Shown here piece by piece: positions 26,301 to 36,532 of a stretch of DNA of 64,000 bases. Source of the DNA: Bacteroidota bacterium. GTDB lineage: Bacteria > Bacteroidota > Bacteroidia > Bacteroidales > JAAUTT01. Position 1 is the stretch's first letter. Every line of letters begins with the position of its first letter. The stretch is from positions 62,001 through 126,000 of the forward strand of contig JAUZOO010000003.1 in NCBI GenBank assembly GCA_030706405.1, in the 5' to 3' direction. A program made the translations under genes and the position numbers. The notes under the pieces are model-generated. The model was not told the origin of the DNA and searched no databases. It worked only from the letters and a program-made list of their open reading frames with translations.

Positions 26301-29300
26301 TTACTTACAAAAATTTTTATACTGCGATGGTTTAACGCCAAACTCTTCCTGAAAACATTTGGCAAAATAACTGGTAGTGCCAGCGAAACCCACACGGTCG
26401 GCCACTTCGGCCACGGTTAGCCCGCTTTCGAGCAGCTGGGCGGCCCTTTTAAGGCGTACCGAACGGATAAACTCAGTGGGCGACTGGCCGGTAATGGCCG
26501 ATAGCTTGCGGTAGAGGTTGGAGCGGTCCATAAACATATCTTTACTGAGCTGCTCAACCGAATACATAGCGTTATCCATGTTTTTTTCGATCAGTTTCAA
26601 GGCTTTTTTGATCAGCTCCTCGTCAACAGAGGTTGAGGTGAACGAAACGGGGTTTATATCAATGGATTTTTTAAACGTCTCTTTCCGCTTTTGCTGTTGT
26701 TCTATCAGGTGGTCGATGCGGAGTTGCAGGATATCCATATTGAACGGCTTGGTAATATAAGCATCAGCCCCGACTTCAAAGCCTTCGATTTGTGCCTGGT
26801 CGGAGGCTTTGGCAGTAAGCAGTATTACCGGGATGTGTGAAATTCTTATGTCGTTTTTCAAAGTTTTGCAGAATTCGGTGCCGCTCATTTCAGGCATCAT
26901 CACATCGCTGATCACCAAATCGGGATGCTCGGTGCGCACTTTTTCCAGCCCTTTTTTACCGTTCTCAGCTATAACAATCTGGTATTTGCAGGCAAGTTCG
27001 TCTTGCAGGAAGGTGCGAAACTCCGCATTGTCTTCCACAATGAGTAATTTAAGATTTTGAGTGCCGGATTTTTCGTTGTCGGGTATCGTCGGAACATCGT
27101 CGGGTTGCAGGTTTGCCGGGATGGTTACGGAGAAGGTACTACCGTGGTTTAAACGGCTTTCAGCCTCTACGGCCCCGTTGTGCAGCACCACGTATTCTTT
27201 TAGGAGATGTAACCCAATACCGCTGCCGGTATTTTCTCCTTTCTGGTTTTTTACCTGGTAAAAACGGTCGAAGATGTGCGGAAGGTCAACCTCGGGGATG
27301 CCACACCCGGTGTCGCTTACGGTAATTGTAAAAAGAGGTTCGGAAGGGTGTTTTTCTAAATTCAACTTGATCTTTCCTCCCTGTGGCGTAAACTTAAAGG
27401 CATTGGACAGCAAATTATTGACTATTTTCTGGAGTTTGTCCTTGTCCACATAGGCATAGAGGTTTGGGGCAGAACTCACGAACGCAAATTCAATATCTTT
27501 TTCCGCTTTCAGGTCGTTGAACGAATAGGCGACGGTTTCGAGAAACTCATTGATATTGCAATAGCTCAGGAGTAGCGTTTCGCCCCTTATTTCGAGCTTG
27601 CGGAAATCGAGCAACTGGTTTACCATTTTTAGCAATTCCGAAGCGTTGCGGTAAATACCCGTGAGTTGGTTTTTTAACTGTCCGTCGTCGGTTTTCTTCA
27701 ATATCGAATCGAGGGGCGTAAGGATAAGGGTTAACGGGGTGCGTAACTCGTGGCTGATGTTGGTAAAAAACGAGAATTTCATCTGGTCGAGTTCATCTTT
27801 TTGCTTTTTCTGCATCTGCTGCTTTTTACGCCGGAGGTAATACGTAAGTCCCAGATATACCGAACCCATTAAAAGGATAAAGTAAAGGCCATATGCCCAC
27901 GGTGTTTTCCAAAAAGGTGGGTGGATGACAAGGGTTATTTCGGCATACCGGTTGCCCCACCTGCGGCTGTTGTCGGCCGCATATACTATTAAACGGTATG
28001 TCCCCGGCGAAAGGTTGGTATAATTGATACGCCCTACGCCATCGGTAGTTTTTATTTCCTGCCATTTCTGGTCGGCCCCTTCGAGCCTGTATTTATAGTA
28101 TGTTTGGGTTGGGTTAATGTAATTTAAGGCCGAAAATTCTATTGCGAAGGAGTTTTGGAAATAGCGGAGGTTTATTTCTTTGGTTGCGCAGATGGCCTGT
28201 TTTAGGATTATGTTCCCATCGTAACGTTTGCCTTGTTTAATGTCGATGCCTGAAACAAAAAAACGGGTAAACAAAGGTGTGGTAAGTAGCTGACGGGTCG
28301 AGTCGATGCGGTTTAAATCAAGTTCGTTGAAACCATCGAGCCCTCCCCACAATAAACGGTTATCGGAGGTTTTAAACACCGAACGGGGCATAAACTCGTT
28401 TTCGATTACGCCGTCGAAACGGTTATAATTGGTAAAGGAATATTGATACCCTTTCCCATTGAATGTTATGTTGATGCAAGAAATGCCATTGGAGGTTGAA
28501 ACCCATATCTTCCCTGTATTATCTTCCGTTACGGAACGGATGCTATTGTTGGTAAGGCCATCTTCCTCGAAAAAACTTTGTGAGGTATTGTTGGTCGGAT
28601 TAAACACATTTAAACCATCCATGGTCCCAATCCAAATGAGGCCACGACTGTCGGTAAATAAACAGTGGTAATGATGGTTACGATGATTAAGGATGGGGTC
28701 TTTCTTTTCAGGAAATATAATTTGGTTTGTTTTTCGGTTATAAACAAACAGCCCTTCATCTCCATAACCCAACAACATATTCTGGCGATAACTTGTAAGC
28801 TGATAGATATAAGTCAGATTTTTACCATTGGGCAGCGTTGCTTTTTTTAACTCACCCGTTTGGGGGTAAAAAATGCCCATCCCATCACTCGAACATAAAT
28901 AAAAGGAGCCATCTGATGCCTCATACAGAGAAAGGCAGTATTCCGGTTTGCTGTAACGTTTAACATTGCCCCTGTCGATGCAGTAAAGCCCGTAGTTCGA
29001 TGTACAAATCCATAAGCGCTGGCTCCTGTCTTTTAGCATCAATTGGCACAAAGTGTTGGATGGCATAGTTTTGAACAGGTCTAAGCCGGGCTTGTCTTTT
29101 TGGTATTTAAAAATTCCGTTTTGGGTACCCACCAGCACACCTCCTTCGTATTCGGCAAAAGAATGAACATTAAGGCTGAAACTGCCGGTTTGTTTAAAAA
29201 ACGACAGTCCCAAATTACGAAACTTAAACCTGTCGGGATGGTAATATAAAATCCCGCGGTTTACGGTCCCAACCCAGAGCCCGCCAGTGTTGTCGTTGTA

Positions 29301-30257
29301 TTGGGTACTGATTTCCGATTCAAACGTTTTACCATCTACCAGTTGCAATGGCGATACCAGGCGTTTTCCTTTAAGGGAGGGACTGATTACCCAAAGCCCT
29401 GTACGCGAGCTGACCCAGCAATTTCCATTGTTATCAACCGTAAGGGTGTTTAACCAATAATCGGTTTTAAACACCTCTTCCCATTGTCGGCTTATTATAT
29501 TGAAACGGTGCAAAACGCCGATATTGATGCCATTACGGATCTGATAAAAATATTGACGGTACGATGTCACCATCAATGTTCCGGTATAAGGGTTTTCTTT
29601 ATTTTCGAAAGGGTTTTCGCGGTAAAGTTCTTTACGGGAATTCAAATCGTAACAAACCATCAGTCCCGATTTGTAAAACAGGTAGAAAAGCTGCTCGTGG
29701 ATGGCAATGTCATAAATCAGGTCGGGAACGTGGTTTGGGCGAGAAATGTTCGACAAACAAAGGCTCGTTTTTTTGCTCTTCCCGTTTCGAAAATAAAGTT
29801 TGTCGTTCTCGGTAACGTACCACAAGTTTCCCTGGTTATCAACAAACAGGTTCGTAACTTTATTTTTTATTCCCTGCGACAGGAATACACTGTCGATATT
29901 GGGAGAGAACAATTCGGTACGAAGATCGAATAGCATGAGTTTGTATTGGTTTTTCAACCACAGGTGATTCTCATTATCCACATACGTATGATGATAACCG
30001 GAATAGCAAGATAGCGGATATGCCTGCTGCTCGTTGTAATGCATGTAACGGAAGGTCGCCCCGTCGTAGATATTCACCAGGCCTTCGGTAACAAAAACCA
30101 TCCGGCTGTCGGGCAACTGACAGATTGTACGTACACGATTATCCGACAATCCGTTGGTACTGCTAATGGGCGAAAATACGTAATGTTCCTGAGCGGTTAG
30201 GCCGAGGCTCAACAGAAAAAAGATAATGCAGAAAATGAGCTTCATGTTTTGTAGCAT
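26301..30257 (-). CDS. Hybrid two-component system regulator (HTCS) of a polysaccharide locus
   Basis: The 1318-residue one-piece sensor-regulator has a signal peptide (1-22), periplasmic two-component-regulator propeller blades (about 25-690), a Y_Y_Y domain (about 700-780), a membrane helix near 790-812, HisKA with NISHELRTPLTLIL (His about 836), a HATPase, a receiver (Asp about 1116, SDVMMPEMSG) and an AraC-type DNA-binding domain (about 1215-1318). HTCS proteins bind a released oligosaccharide outside and activate the neighbouring locus. The gene is divergent from the GH31-led operon at 30477, which it probably controls. Length and domain order are normal. Confidence 0.95.
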   Translation of the reverse strand: MLQNMKLIFCIIFFLLSLGLTAQEHYVFSPISSTNGLSDNRVRTICQLPDSRMVFVTEGLVNIYDGATFRYMHYNEQQAYPLSCYSGYHHTYVDNENHLWLKNQYKLMLFDLRTELFSPNIDSVFLSQGIKNKVTNLFVDNQGNLWYVTENDKLYFRNGKSKKTSLCLSNISRPNHVPDLIYDIAIHEQLFYLFYKSGLMVCYDLNSRKELYRENPFENKENPYTGTLMVTSYRQYFYQIRNGINIGVLHRFNIISRQWEEVFKTDYWLNTLTVDNNGNCWVSSRTGLWVISPSLKGKRLVSPLQLVDGKTFESEISTQYNDNTGGLWVGTVNRGILYYHPDRFKFRNLGLSFFKQTGSFSLNVHSFAEYEGGVLVGTQNGIFKYQKDKPGLDLFKTMPSNTLCQLMLKDRSQRLWICTSNYGLYCIDRGNVKRYSKPEYCLSLYEASDGSFYLCSSDGMGIFYPQTGELKKATLPNGKNLTYIYQLTSYRQNMLLGYGDEGLFVYNRKTNQIIFPEKKDPILNHRNHHYHCLFTDSRGLIWIGTMDGLNVFNPTNNTSQSFFEEDGLTNNSIRSVTEDNTGKIWVSTSNGISCINITFNGKGYQYSFTNYNRFDGVIENEFMPRSVFKTSDNRLLWGGLDGFNELDLNRIDSTRQLLTTPLFTRFFVSGIDIKQGKRYDGNIILKQAICATKEINLRYFQNSFAIEFSALNYINPTQTYYKYRLEGADQKWQEIKTTDGVGRINYTNLSPGTYRLIVYAADNSRRWGNRYAEITLVIHPPFWKTPWAYGLYFILLMGSVYLGLTYYLRRKKQQMQKKQKDELDQMKFSFFTNISHELRTPLTLILTPLDSILKKTDDGQLKNQLTGIYRNASELLKMVNQLLDFRKLEIRGETLLLSYCNINEFLETVAYSFNDLKAEKDIEFAFVSSAPNLYAYVDKDKLQKIVNNLLSNAFKFTPQGGKIKLNLEKHPSEPLFTITVSDTGCGIPEVDLPHIFDRFYQVKNQKGENTGSGIGLHLLKEYVVLHNGAVEAESRLNHGSTFSVTIPANLQPDDVPTIPDNEKSGTQNLKLLIVEDNAEFRTFLQDELACKYQIVIAENGKKGLEKVRTEHPDLVISDVMMPEMSGTEFCKTLKNDIRISHIPVILLTAKASDQAQIEGFEVGADAYITKPFNMDILQLRIDHLIEQQQKRKETFKKSIDINPVSFTSTSVDEELIKKALKLIEKNMDNAMYSVEQLSKDMFMDRSNLYRKLSAITGQSPTEFIRSVRLKRAAQLLESGLTVAEVADRVGFAGTTSYFAKCFQEEFGVKPSQYKNFCK

Positions 30258-30417
30258 TTCAACAAAAATACTAAAACGGAAAGAGTAAAATGGTATAATA
30301 AAATACCCGGAATGAGTTATTGTTTATTTATTTGGTTAATTATTAGTAGGATAAAACTTAGTCATACCACGCCTTTTTTGAAAATTTCAACGAGGGTTTC
30401 ATCTTCTGCAACATTCG

Positions 30418-30451
30418 TTTCAATACCATTTTAAGGTTAATCCTATATTTG
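30418..30451 (+). promoter_or_regulatory. Promoter of the glycoside hydrolase operon
   Basis: TATATTTG at 30444-30451 is a perfect Bacteroidota -7 box (TAnnTTTG), with TTTC at 30418-30421 in the -33 position. It lies about 25 bases before the first gene, inside the 219-base divergent region where the HTCS regulator would bind. Confidence 0.6.
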
Positions 30452-30476
30452 TTCAACTATTAATCTTCAGACAATT

Positions 30477-32942
30477 ATGAATAAACTCTATCTAATTTTA
30501 GCATTTCTTGCCATAGGCATAACAACAGGATGGTCGCAGGCGTGGCAAAAAACCGACCTTGGTATTAAATCGTCGGTCAATTCCACAGCCATCGAAATTC
30601 AGGTTTACAGCCCTTCCATAATCCGGGTGTTAAAATCGCCCCACGGAAAAACAATTACCAAAGAAAGCCTTTCGGTAATAAAGAAACCCCAGAAAGTAAC
30701 ATTTTCGGCCAAGCAAGACGGTGATGTTGTTTCGGTAAAAACCGAAAAAGTAAAAGCTGACTTAAATATCAAAACCGGAACCATTTCGTTTACCTCCATT
30801 GCAAAAAATACATTGCTGAGCGAAAAAGCCGAAGGAACGTTTGTTGATTTTGACGATGCCGGAAGCAAAACTTACACGGTAAGCCAAACGTTTACCCTCG
30901 ACAAGGATGAGGCCATTTACGGCCTGGGACAACAACAACGCGGCAAGATGTCGCAACGCAACGTGCGGATAAACATGGTCCAGGGAAATACCGACGATTA
31001 TGTACCGTTCTTTGTGTCGACCAAAGGTTATGGTCTGTTTTGGGACAATTACTCGCCAACCATTTTCGAGGACAAGCCCGAAGCAACATCGTTTAAATCG
31101 GACGTAGGCGATTGCATCGACTATTACTTTATGTACGGTGGCAACGCCGACGGAAGTATAGCTTGCATGCGCGACCTCACCGGGCAGGTGCCCATGTTTC
31201 CGTTATGGACGTATGGTTTTTGGCAAAGCAAGGAACGCTATAAAAGCCAAAGCGAATTGGTGGGCGTAGTTAAAAAATACCGCGAACTGGGCGTTCCGCT
31301 CGATGGTATCATTCAGGACTGGCAATACTGGGGCAATAACTACCTGTGGAATGCCATGGATTTCTTTAATTCTGAGTTTCCATCCCCCAAGAAAATGGTG
31401 GACGACATCCACAATCAAAACGCGCACCTGATTATCTCTATTTGGTCGTCGTTTGGCCCGATGACACGTCAATACCGTGAGATGGAACCCAAAGGAATGC
31501 TCTTGAACTTCCAGACATGGCCACAGTCGGGCCTAGACAAATGGCCACCCGACATGAACTACCCGTCGGGAGTTAAACCTTACGACCCATACAACCCCGA
31601 AGCCCGTGATATTTACTGGAAATACCTCAACAACGGGTTATTCTCGCTGGGCATCGACGGCTGGTGGATGGACTCGTCGGAACCGGACCATCTTTCGTTT
31701 AAACCTTCCGATTTCGACTTAAAAACCTACTTGGGTTCATTTCGCAAAGTTCGTAACGCATTCCCTTTAATGACAGTAGGCGGCGTTTCTGAACATCAAC
31801 GCGCTGTGTCGTCCGACAAGCGAATCTTTATCCTTACCCGCTCGGCCTTTGCAGGTCAGCAGCGCTACGGGGCCAACACATGGTCGGGCGATGTAAACTC
31901 GTCGTGGCAAACATTGCGCAACCAAATACCTGCAGGATTAAACTTTACGCTTAGTGCCATTCCTTATTGGAACACCGATATAGGAGGCTTTTTTGCCGGC
32001 TCGTATAACAAAAGCTGGAACGATGGCTCGGGAGCTAAAAATCCAATGTTTCAGGAGTTGTATGTACGTTGGATGCAATTTGGGGCATTTACCCCGATGA
32101 TGCGTTCGCACGGAACCGATGTGCCACGCGAGATATACAATTTCGGTAAAAAAGGAGAACCCGTTTTCGATGCAATAGAGAAAGCCATTAACCTGCGTTA
32201 TTTAATGATGCCTTATATATACTCCACAGCCTGGACGGTTACCAACAACCAATCGAGCTTTATGCGTGCCCTTGCCATGGATTTTGCTGATGACAAGGTT
32301 AAAGACATGAACAACGAATATATGTTTGGCCGGTCAATTCTGGTAGCTCCCATCGTGAACGCTCAATACACCCCCGAAACAGTCGTGAAAACCAATGCCG
32401 AAACCGGATGGGACAAAAAATCGGACAACGAAAACAAAAGCGTGTCTGTCGATTTTACCCAAACCAAATCGACAAAAGTTTACTTACCAGCAGGTGCCAC
32501 ATGGTTTGATTTCTGGACCAACGAAAAATTCAACGGAGGACAGGAAATCAGCCAGCAAACCACTTTCGACAACATCCCACTCTTCATTAAAGCCGGAAGC
32601 GTCCTGCCTATTGGCCCCCAAGTACAATATGCCACCGAAAAGAAATGGGATGACCTTGAAATTCGTGTTTATGAAGGCGCAAACGGAGAATTTACTTTAT
32701 ACGAAGACGAAAACGATAATTATAACTACGAAAAAGGGGTTTATTCGACGATTGCTTTTAGTTGGGACAATGCCCGGAAAGCCTTGACCATAGGCGACCG
32801 CAAAGGCTCGTTCCCCGGAATGCTTGCCCAACGGAAATTCCACATTGTTCTTGCTGAGAAAGGAAAACCGGCTGGTTTAAATACTGAAAAAAACGGGAAA
32901 GAAATTTCGTATGCCGGCAAAAAAATAGTTATAAAGCTTTGA
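30477..32942 (+). CDS. GH31 alpha-glycosidase (alpha-xylosidase-like), no PA14 insert
   Basis: The 821-residue enzyme has a signal peptide (1-20, ending GWSQ), an N-terminal beta-sandwich, the GH31 barrel with nucleophile Asp399 in GWWMDSSEP and acid/base Asp472 in WSGD, and C-terminal beta domains with the conserved GPQVQYATEKKWD segment. The subtype resembles bacterial alpha-xylosidases/alpha-glucosidases; exact linkage cannot be fixed by eye. Its signal peptide places it in the periplasm or on the surface. It is the first gene of the HTCS-linked operon. The C-terminal 150 residues are very like those of the GH31 at 37941, so the two are paralogues. Confidence 0.92.
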   Translation: MNKLYLILAFLAIGITTGWSQAWQKTDLGIKSSVNSTAIEIQVYSPSIIRVLKSPHGKTITKESLSVIKKPQKVTFSAKQDGDVVSVKTEKVKADLNIKTGTISFTSIAKNTLLSEKAEGTFVDFDDAGSKTYTVSQTFTLDKDEAIYGLGQQQRGKMSQRNVRINMVQGNTDDYVPFFVSTKGYGLFWDNYSPTIFEDKPEATSFKSDVGDCIDYYFMYGGNADGSIACMRDLTGQVPMFPLWTYGFWQSKERYKSQSELVGVVKKYRELGVPLDGIIQDWQYWGNNYLWNAMDFFNSEFPSPKKMVDDIHNQNAHLIISIWSSFGPMTRQYREMEPKGMLLNFQTWPQSGLDKWPPDMNYPSGVKPYDPYNPEARDIYWKYLNNGLFSLGIDGWWMDSSEPDHLSFKPSDFDLKTYLGSFRKVRNAFPLMTVGGVSEHQRAVSSDKRIFILTRSAFAGQQRYGANTWSGDVNSSWQTLRNQIPAGLNFTLSAIPYWNTDIGGFFAGSYNKSWNDGSGAKNPMFQELYVRWMQFGAFTPMMRSHGTDVPREIYNFGKKGEPVFDAIEKAINLRYLMMPYIYSTAWTVTNNQSSFMRALAMDFADDKVKDMNNEYMFGRSILVAPIVNAQYTPETVVKTNAETGWDKKSDNENKSVSVDFTQTKSTKVYLPAGATWFDFWTNEKFNGGQEISQQTTFDNIPLFIKAGSVLPIGPQVQYATEKKWDDLEIRVYEGANGEFTLYEDENDNYNYEKGVYSTIAFSWDNARKALTIGDRKGSFPGMLAQRKFHIVLAEKGKPAGLNTEKNGKEISYAGKKIVIKL

Positions 32943-32985
32943 TTTTTATAGAAATAACAACTATATAACTCGTAATGGCCTAATT

Positions 32986-34548
32986 ATGAAAAAAACAACA
33001 TTATTACTTGCTGCATTTCTAACAATTGCAGCAAGTAACAGTAAGGCTCAACGCCCCGATCCTGTTCAGACCGACAAAGGGCGTGTGCAGGGTACTTATG
33101 AAAACGGATTAACGGTTTATAAAGGAATCCCCTTTGCTGAGCCTCCTGTCGGAGACCTTCGCTGGCGGGCACCTCAGCCTGCAAAAAGCTGGGAAGGTAT
33201 AAAACAAACTGACAAATTTGCCCCAGCTCCTTTTCAGGGAGGCAACCCGCCTTCGGGGAAAAGTGAAGATTGTTTGTACCTGAATATCTGGACTCCTGCC
33301 AAATCGGCAAAAGAACACATTCCTGTACTTGTGTGGATTTACGGAGGTGGGTTTAGTTTCGGATCTACGTCTGAACCTGTTTATTCCGGCGAAAAGCTGG
33401 CACAAAAAGGTGTTGTGCTCGTTAGCTTAGCTTACCGCGTTGGCCAGCTTGGCTTTCTGGCTCATCCCGAATTGAGTACCGAAAGCCCCGACCATGTTTC
33501 CGGGAATTATGGATTGCTCGACCAGATAGCTGCTTTACAATGGATTAAGAAAAACATTGCAGCCTTTGGCGGAAATCCGGACAAAGTCACAATCTTCGGA
33601 GAGTCTGCCGGTGCTATTTCGGTTAGTATGCTTTGCGCATCGCCCTTGGCCAAGGGATTGTTTCAGGGAGCTATTTCTCAAAGTGGTGGTTCTTTTGGGC
33701 CTACCCGATCTGTAACTTTCCCGGGCGAAAACATGAAAACACTCACACAAGCTGAATCCGATGGAGTAAACTACATGAAGAAAGCTGGCGTGTCATCGGT
33801 TGCCGAACTGAGAAAAATAGAAGCCGGCAAACTGCCTTTGGGATTTGGGATGCCCGGTGGCTGGCCCATAGTGGACGGCTTTGTAATTCCCGATGACCAG
33901 TATAAATTGTATGAAACCGGTAAATACAACGATATCCCCGTGCTTATCGGATATAACTCTGACGAAGGTGCCAGCTTTTCGCACGAAAAAACACCGGCAG
34001 ATTATATTGCCGGAGTGAACGCCCGTTATGGACGTTTTGCCGATGACCTTATAAAAGCCTACCCGGCTACCGAAAACACGGTGCCAAAAACTGCCCGTGA
34101 CCTGGCCAGAGATGCAGCTTTTGGTTGGCATACATGGAGTTGGGCACGGCTTCAGGCAAAAACAGGCAAATCAAAAACCTTTTTGTACTACTTCGACCAA
34201 CATCCTGATTATCCCAAAGAATCGCCACGATATGGTTTTGGATCGCCTCACGGACAGGATGTGGCATACGTATTTATGCACCTTGATGCATCAAATCCCC
34301 AGACAACAAAATCGGACCTGGATATTTCGGAAGCAATGGGGACCTATTGGACAAATTTTGCAAAATATGGTACTCCTAACGGAAAAGGAAGTGTTGAATG
34401 GCCGGCATTTAATGAGGAAAAACCTTCTGTGATGTATTTTCAGCAAACGCCGCACGTTGGTTCCGTACCCAGCTTAGGATCGCTCAAAGTATTAGATAAT
34501 TATTTTAAATGGAGAAGAAGCCCTGAAGGTGAAACGTGGGCAAAATAA
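32986..34548 (+). CDS. Type-B carboxylesterase
   Basis: A 520-residue secreted esterase: signal peptide (1-21), oxyanion region IYGGGFSFGS, and nucleophile Ser207 in GESAGA, with the FGGNPDKVT motif just before. Type-B carboxylesterases in polysaccharide loci remove acetyl, methyl or feruloyl groups; which one is not shown. It begins 43 bases after the GH31 gene, so it is in the operon. Length is normal for the family. Confidence 0.9.
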   Translation: MKKTTLLLAAFLTIAASNSKAQRPDPVQTDKGRVQGTYENGLTVYKGIPFAEPPVGDLRWRAPQPAKSWEGIKQTDKFAPAPFQGGNPPSGKSEDCLYLNIWTPAKSAKEHIPVLVWIYGGGFSFGSTSEPVYSGEKLAQKGVVLVSLAYRVGQLGFLAHPELSTESPDHVSGNYGLLDQIAALQWIKKNIAAFGGNPDKVTIFGESAGAISVSMLCASPLAKGLFQGAISQSGGSFGPTRSVTFPGENMKTLTQAESDGVNYMKKAGVSSVAELRKIEAGKLPLGFGMPGGWPIVDGFVIPDDQYKLYETGKYNDIPVLIGYNSDEGASFSHEKTPADYIAGVNARYGRFADDLIKAYPATENTVPKTARDLARDAAFGWHTWSWARLQAKTGKSKTFLYYFDQHPDYPKESPRYGFGSPHGQDVAYVFMHLDASNPQTTKSDLDISEAMGTYWTNFAKYGTPNGKGSVEWPAFNEEKPSVMYFQQTPHVGSVPSLGSLKVLDNYFKWRRSPEGETWAK

Positions 34549-34558
34549 TGCTAAAAAA

Positions 34559-35095
34559 ATGAAAAGACTATTTTATCTATTGGTATTTATGTTTTGTACT
34601 TATCAAAACATGAATGCACAAAACTCAAATGCAGAAAAGGTTGATTCCTTATACAAGGACTTCAAAACAGAGTTTATGTGGGACGCTAAGGTGAAAATTA
34701 GCAATATGATCAATGTTGGAGATAGCAAAAGAGGGGGTAGGAGGGTTATTCCCATTACAGGAGGCACTTTTAGTGGCCCGAAAATTAAAGGCGAAGTTTT
34801 GCCAGGGGGCGAAGATTGGCAACTGGTCCGTCCCGATGGCGATACGGAACTCAATGCCCGCTACCTCATGAAAACCAGTGACGGCTATACCTTTCAGGTT
34901 GTTAACCGGGCTTTGATCCATGTGGATGCTTCAACCAAAGCCTTTTATTGTAAATCGGTGCTGGATTTCGAAGTACCCGCCAACAGTCCATATAGCTATC
35001 TGAACCATGCAATATTTCTGGGAACATTGAAGATGCCTAAATTAAAACAAGGCGAGGAGCCATATGTAATAATTAGTGTTTATAAAGTGTTGTAA
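34559..35095 (+). CDS. Exported DUF3237-domain protein
   Basis: About 178 residues from ATG 34559, which gives a clear signal peptide (KRLFYLLVFMFCTY, ending MNAQN). A GTG 30 bases earlier overlaps the esterase gene and would add a charged leader; I prefer 34559. The domain shows RVIPITGGTFSGPKIKGEVL and GGEDWQLVRPDGDTELNARY, typical of DUF3237, a small beta-barrel of unknown function often found with esterases. Its place between an esterase and GH43 genes suggests it assists in processing the same glycan. Confidence 0.87.
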   Translation: MKRLFYLLVFMFCTYQNMNAQNSNAEKVDSLYKDFKTEFMWDAKVKISNMINVGDSKRGGRRVIPITGGTFSGPKIKGEVLPGGEDWQLVRPDGDTELNARYLMKTSDGYTFQVVNRALIHVDASTKAFYCKSVLDFEVPANSPYSYLNHAIFLGTLKMPKLKQGEEPYVIISVYKVL

Positions 35096-35122
35096 CAAAA
35101 TATTAGATAGAAATACGATTTT

Positions 35123-36508
35123 ATGAAAAAAGAAATGTTGGCTTTTGTTTTCGCTATTATCATGACAACCTTGTCGATAAAAGCGCAAAACCCCATTATT
35201 CAAACCAAATACACAGCCGATCCGGCACCAATGGTTTATAACGATACCGTATTTCTTTATACCAGTCACGACGAGGACGATGCGTTTGGATTTAAAATGC
35301 AAGACTGGATGCTTTATACTTCTACCGACATGGTAAACTGGACCGATCATGGGGCTGTGGCTTCGTTGAAAAGCTTCAAATGGGTTACAGTAGATAACGG
35401 AGCGTGGGCTCCTCAGTGTATTCGTCGTAACAATAAATTTTACATGTACTGCCCAATGCCAAACGGGGTTGGAATCGGCGTATTAGTAGCCGACAGTCCT
35501 TACGGACCTTTTAAAGACCCTTTAGGGAAGGCGCTGATTAAGAATAGCTCTCAGGATATTGATCCCACCGTGTTGATTGATGACGATGGACAGGCCTATC
35601 TTTACTGGGGGAACCCTAACCTTCATTATGTAAAACTTAATGAGGACATGATTTCGTATTCTGGTACCATTGTAAAAGACTCATCGATGGCGAAAATTAA
35701 AGGACAGCCCGACCCCTTTCATTATCAGGAAGGTCCTTGGGTTTACAAGCGCAACGGTCTTTATTACATGGCTTATGCATCTACCTGTTGTCCCGAAGGA
35801 ATTGGATATGCTATGAGCAATTCGCCAATCGGCCCGTGGAAATACAAAGGCAGTATCATGGACGGCGACCAACGTTCGAGTGGCAATCATCCGGGTATTA
35901 TCGATTACAAAGGAAATACGTATGTTTTTGGTTTTAATTATAGCATCATGAAAAAAACCATGAGCAAACACTACGAAAGACGTTCAATTTGCATCGAAAA
36001 ATTAACTTTCAATGCCGATGGCACCATTCAGAAACTCCCTTTTTGGTCCACCACCGGAGTTACCCAACTGGGCACATTAAACCCTTATAAACGCAACGAA
36101 GCGGAAACCATGGCTTACAGCGAAGGGGTTAAAACAGAGTTTGCTACAGAATGGGAGCGAAACGTTTCGTGGAACAAGGGTAAGGAAATTGCCGATCGTT
36201 TCTTTGTAACATCCATTCATAATGGCGATTACATTAAAGTACAAGGCGTTGACTTTGGCATTGGGGCAACATCGGTAGATGTGAGTATTGCTTCGTTATA
36301 CGGAGGTAAAATAGAAATTCGCACCGACAAGATAGACGGACCGGTTATTGCAACCGTAAACGTAACAACCTCTGCCGAAGGCGATATGTGGAAAACAATA
36401 ACTACACCTGTAAAAAACGCGAAGGGTATTCACGATTTGTTTTTTGTTTTCAAAGGCGAAAAAGACTTGTTTAATTTTGACTGGTGGCAGTTCGATGCCC
36501 AAAAGTAA
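35123..36508 (+). CDS. GH43 glycosidase with C-terminal CBM6, copy 1
   Basis: The 461-residue protein has a signal peptide (1-21), a five-bladed GH43 propeller with base Asp33 (YTADPAPMVY), Asp147 (DIDPTVLIDDDG) and acid Glu203 (QEGPWVYKRNG), and a CBM6-type domain (about 325-460, HNGDYIKVQGVDFG and a final NFDWWQF). GH43 enzymes of this form are usually alpha-L-arabinofuranosidases or beta-xylosidases. It is 27 bases after the DUF3237 gene. Its neighbour at 36533 is a clear paralogue. Confidence 0.92.
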   Translation: MKKEMLAFVFAIIMTTLSIKAQNPIIQTKYTADPAPMVYNDTVFLYTSHDEDDAFGFKMQDWMLYTSTDMVNWTDHGAVASLKSFKWVTVDNGAWAPQCIRRNNKFYMYCPMPNGVGIGVLVADSPYGPFKDPLGKALIKNSSQDIDPTVLIDDDGQAYLYWGNPNLHYVKLNEDMISYSGTIVKDSSMAKIKGQPDPFHYQEGPWVYKRNGLYYMAYASTCCPEGIGYAMSNSPIGPWKYKGSIMDGDQRSSGNHPGIIDYKGNTYVFGFNYSIMKKTMSKHYERRSICIEKLTFNADGTIQKLPFWSTTGVTQLGTLNPYKRNEAETMAYSEGVKTEFATEWERNVSWNKGKEIADRFFVTSIHNGDYIKVQGVDFGIGATSVDVSIASLYGGKIEIRTDKIDGPVIATVNVTTSAEGDMWKTITTPVKNAKGIHDLFFVFKGEKDLFNFDWWQFDAQK

Positions 36509-36532
36509 AATATTGTATAAAACTTTATAATT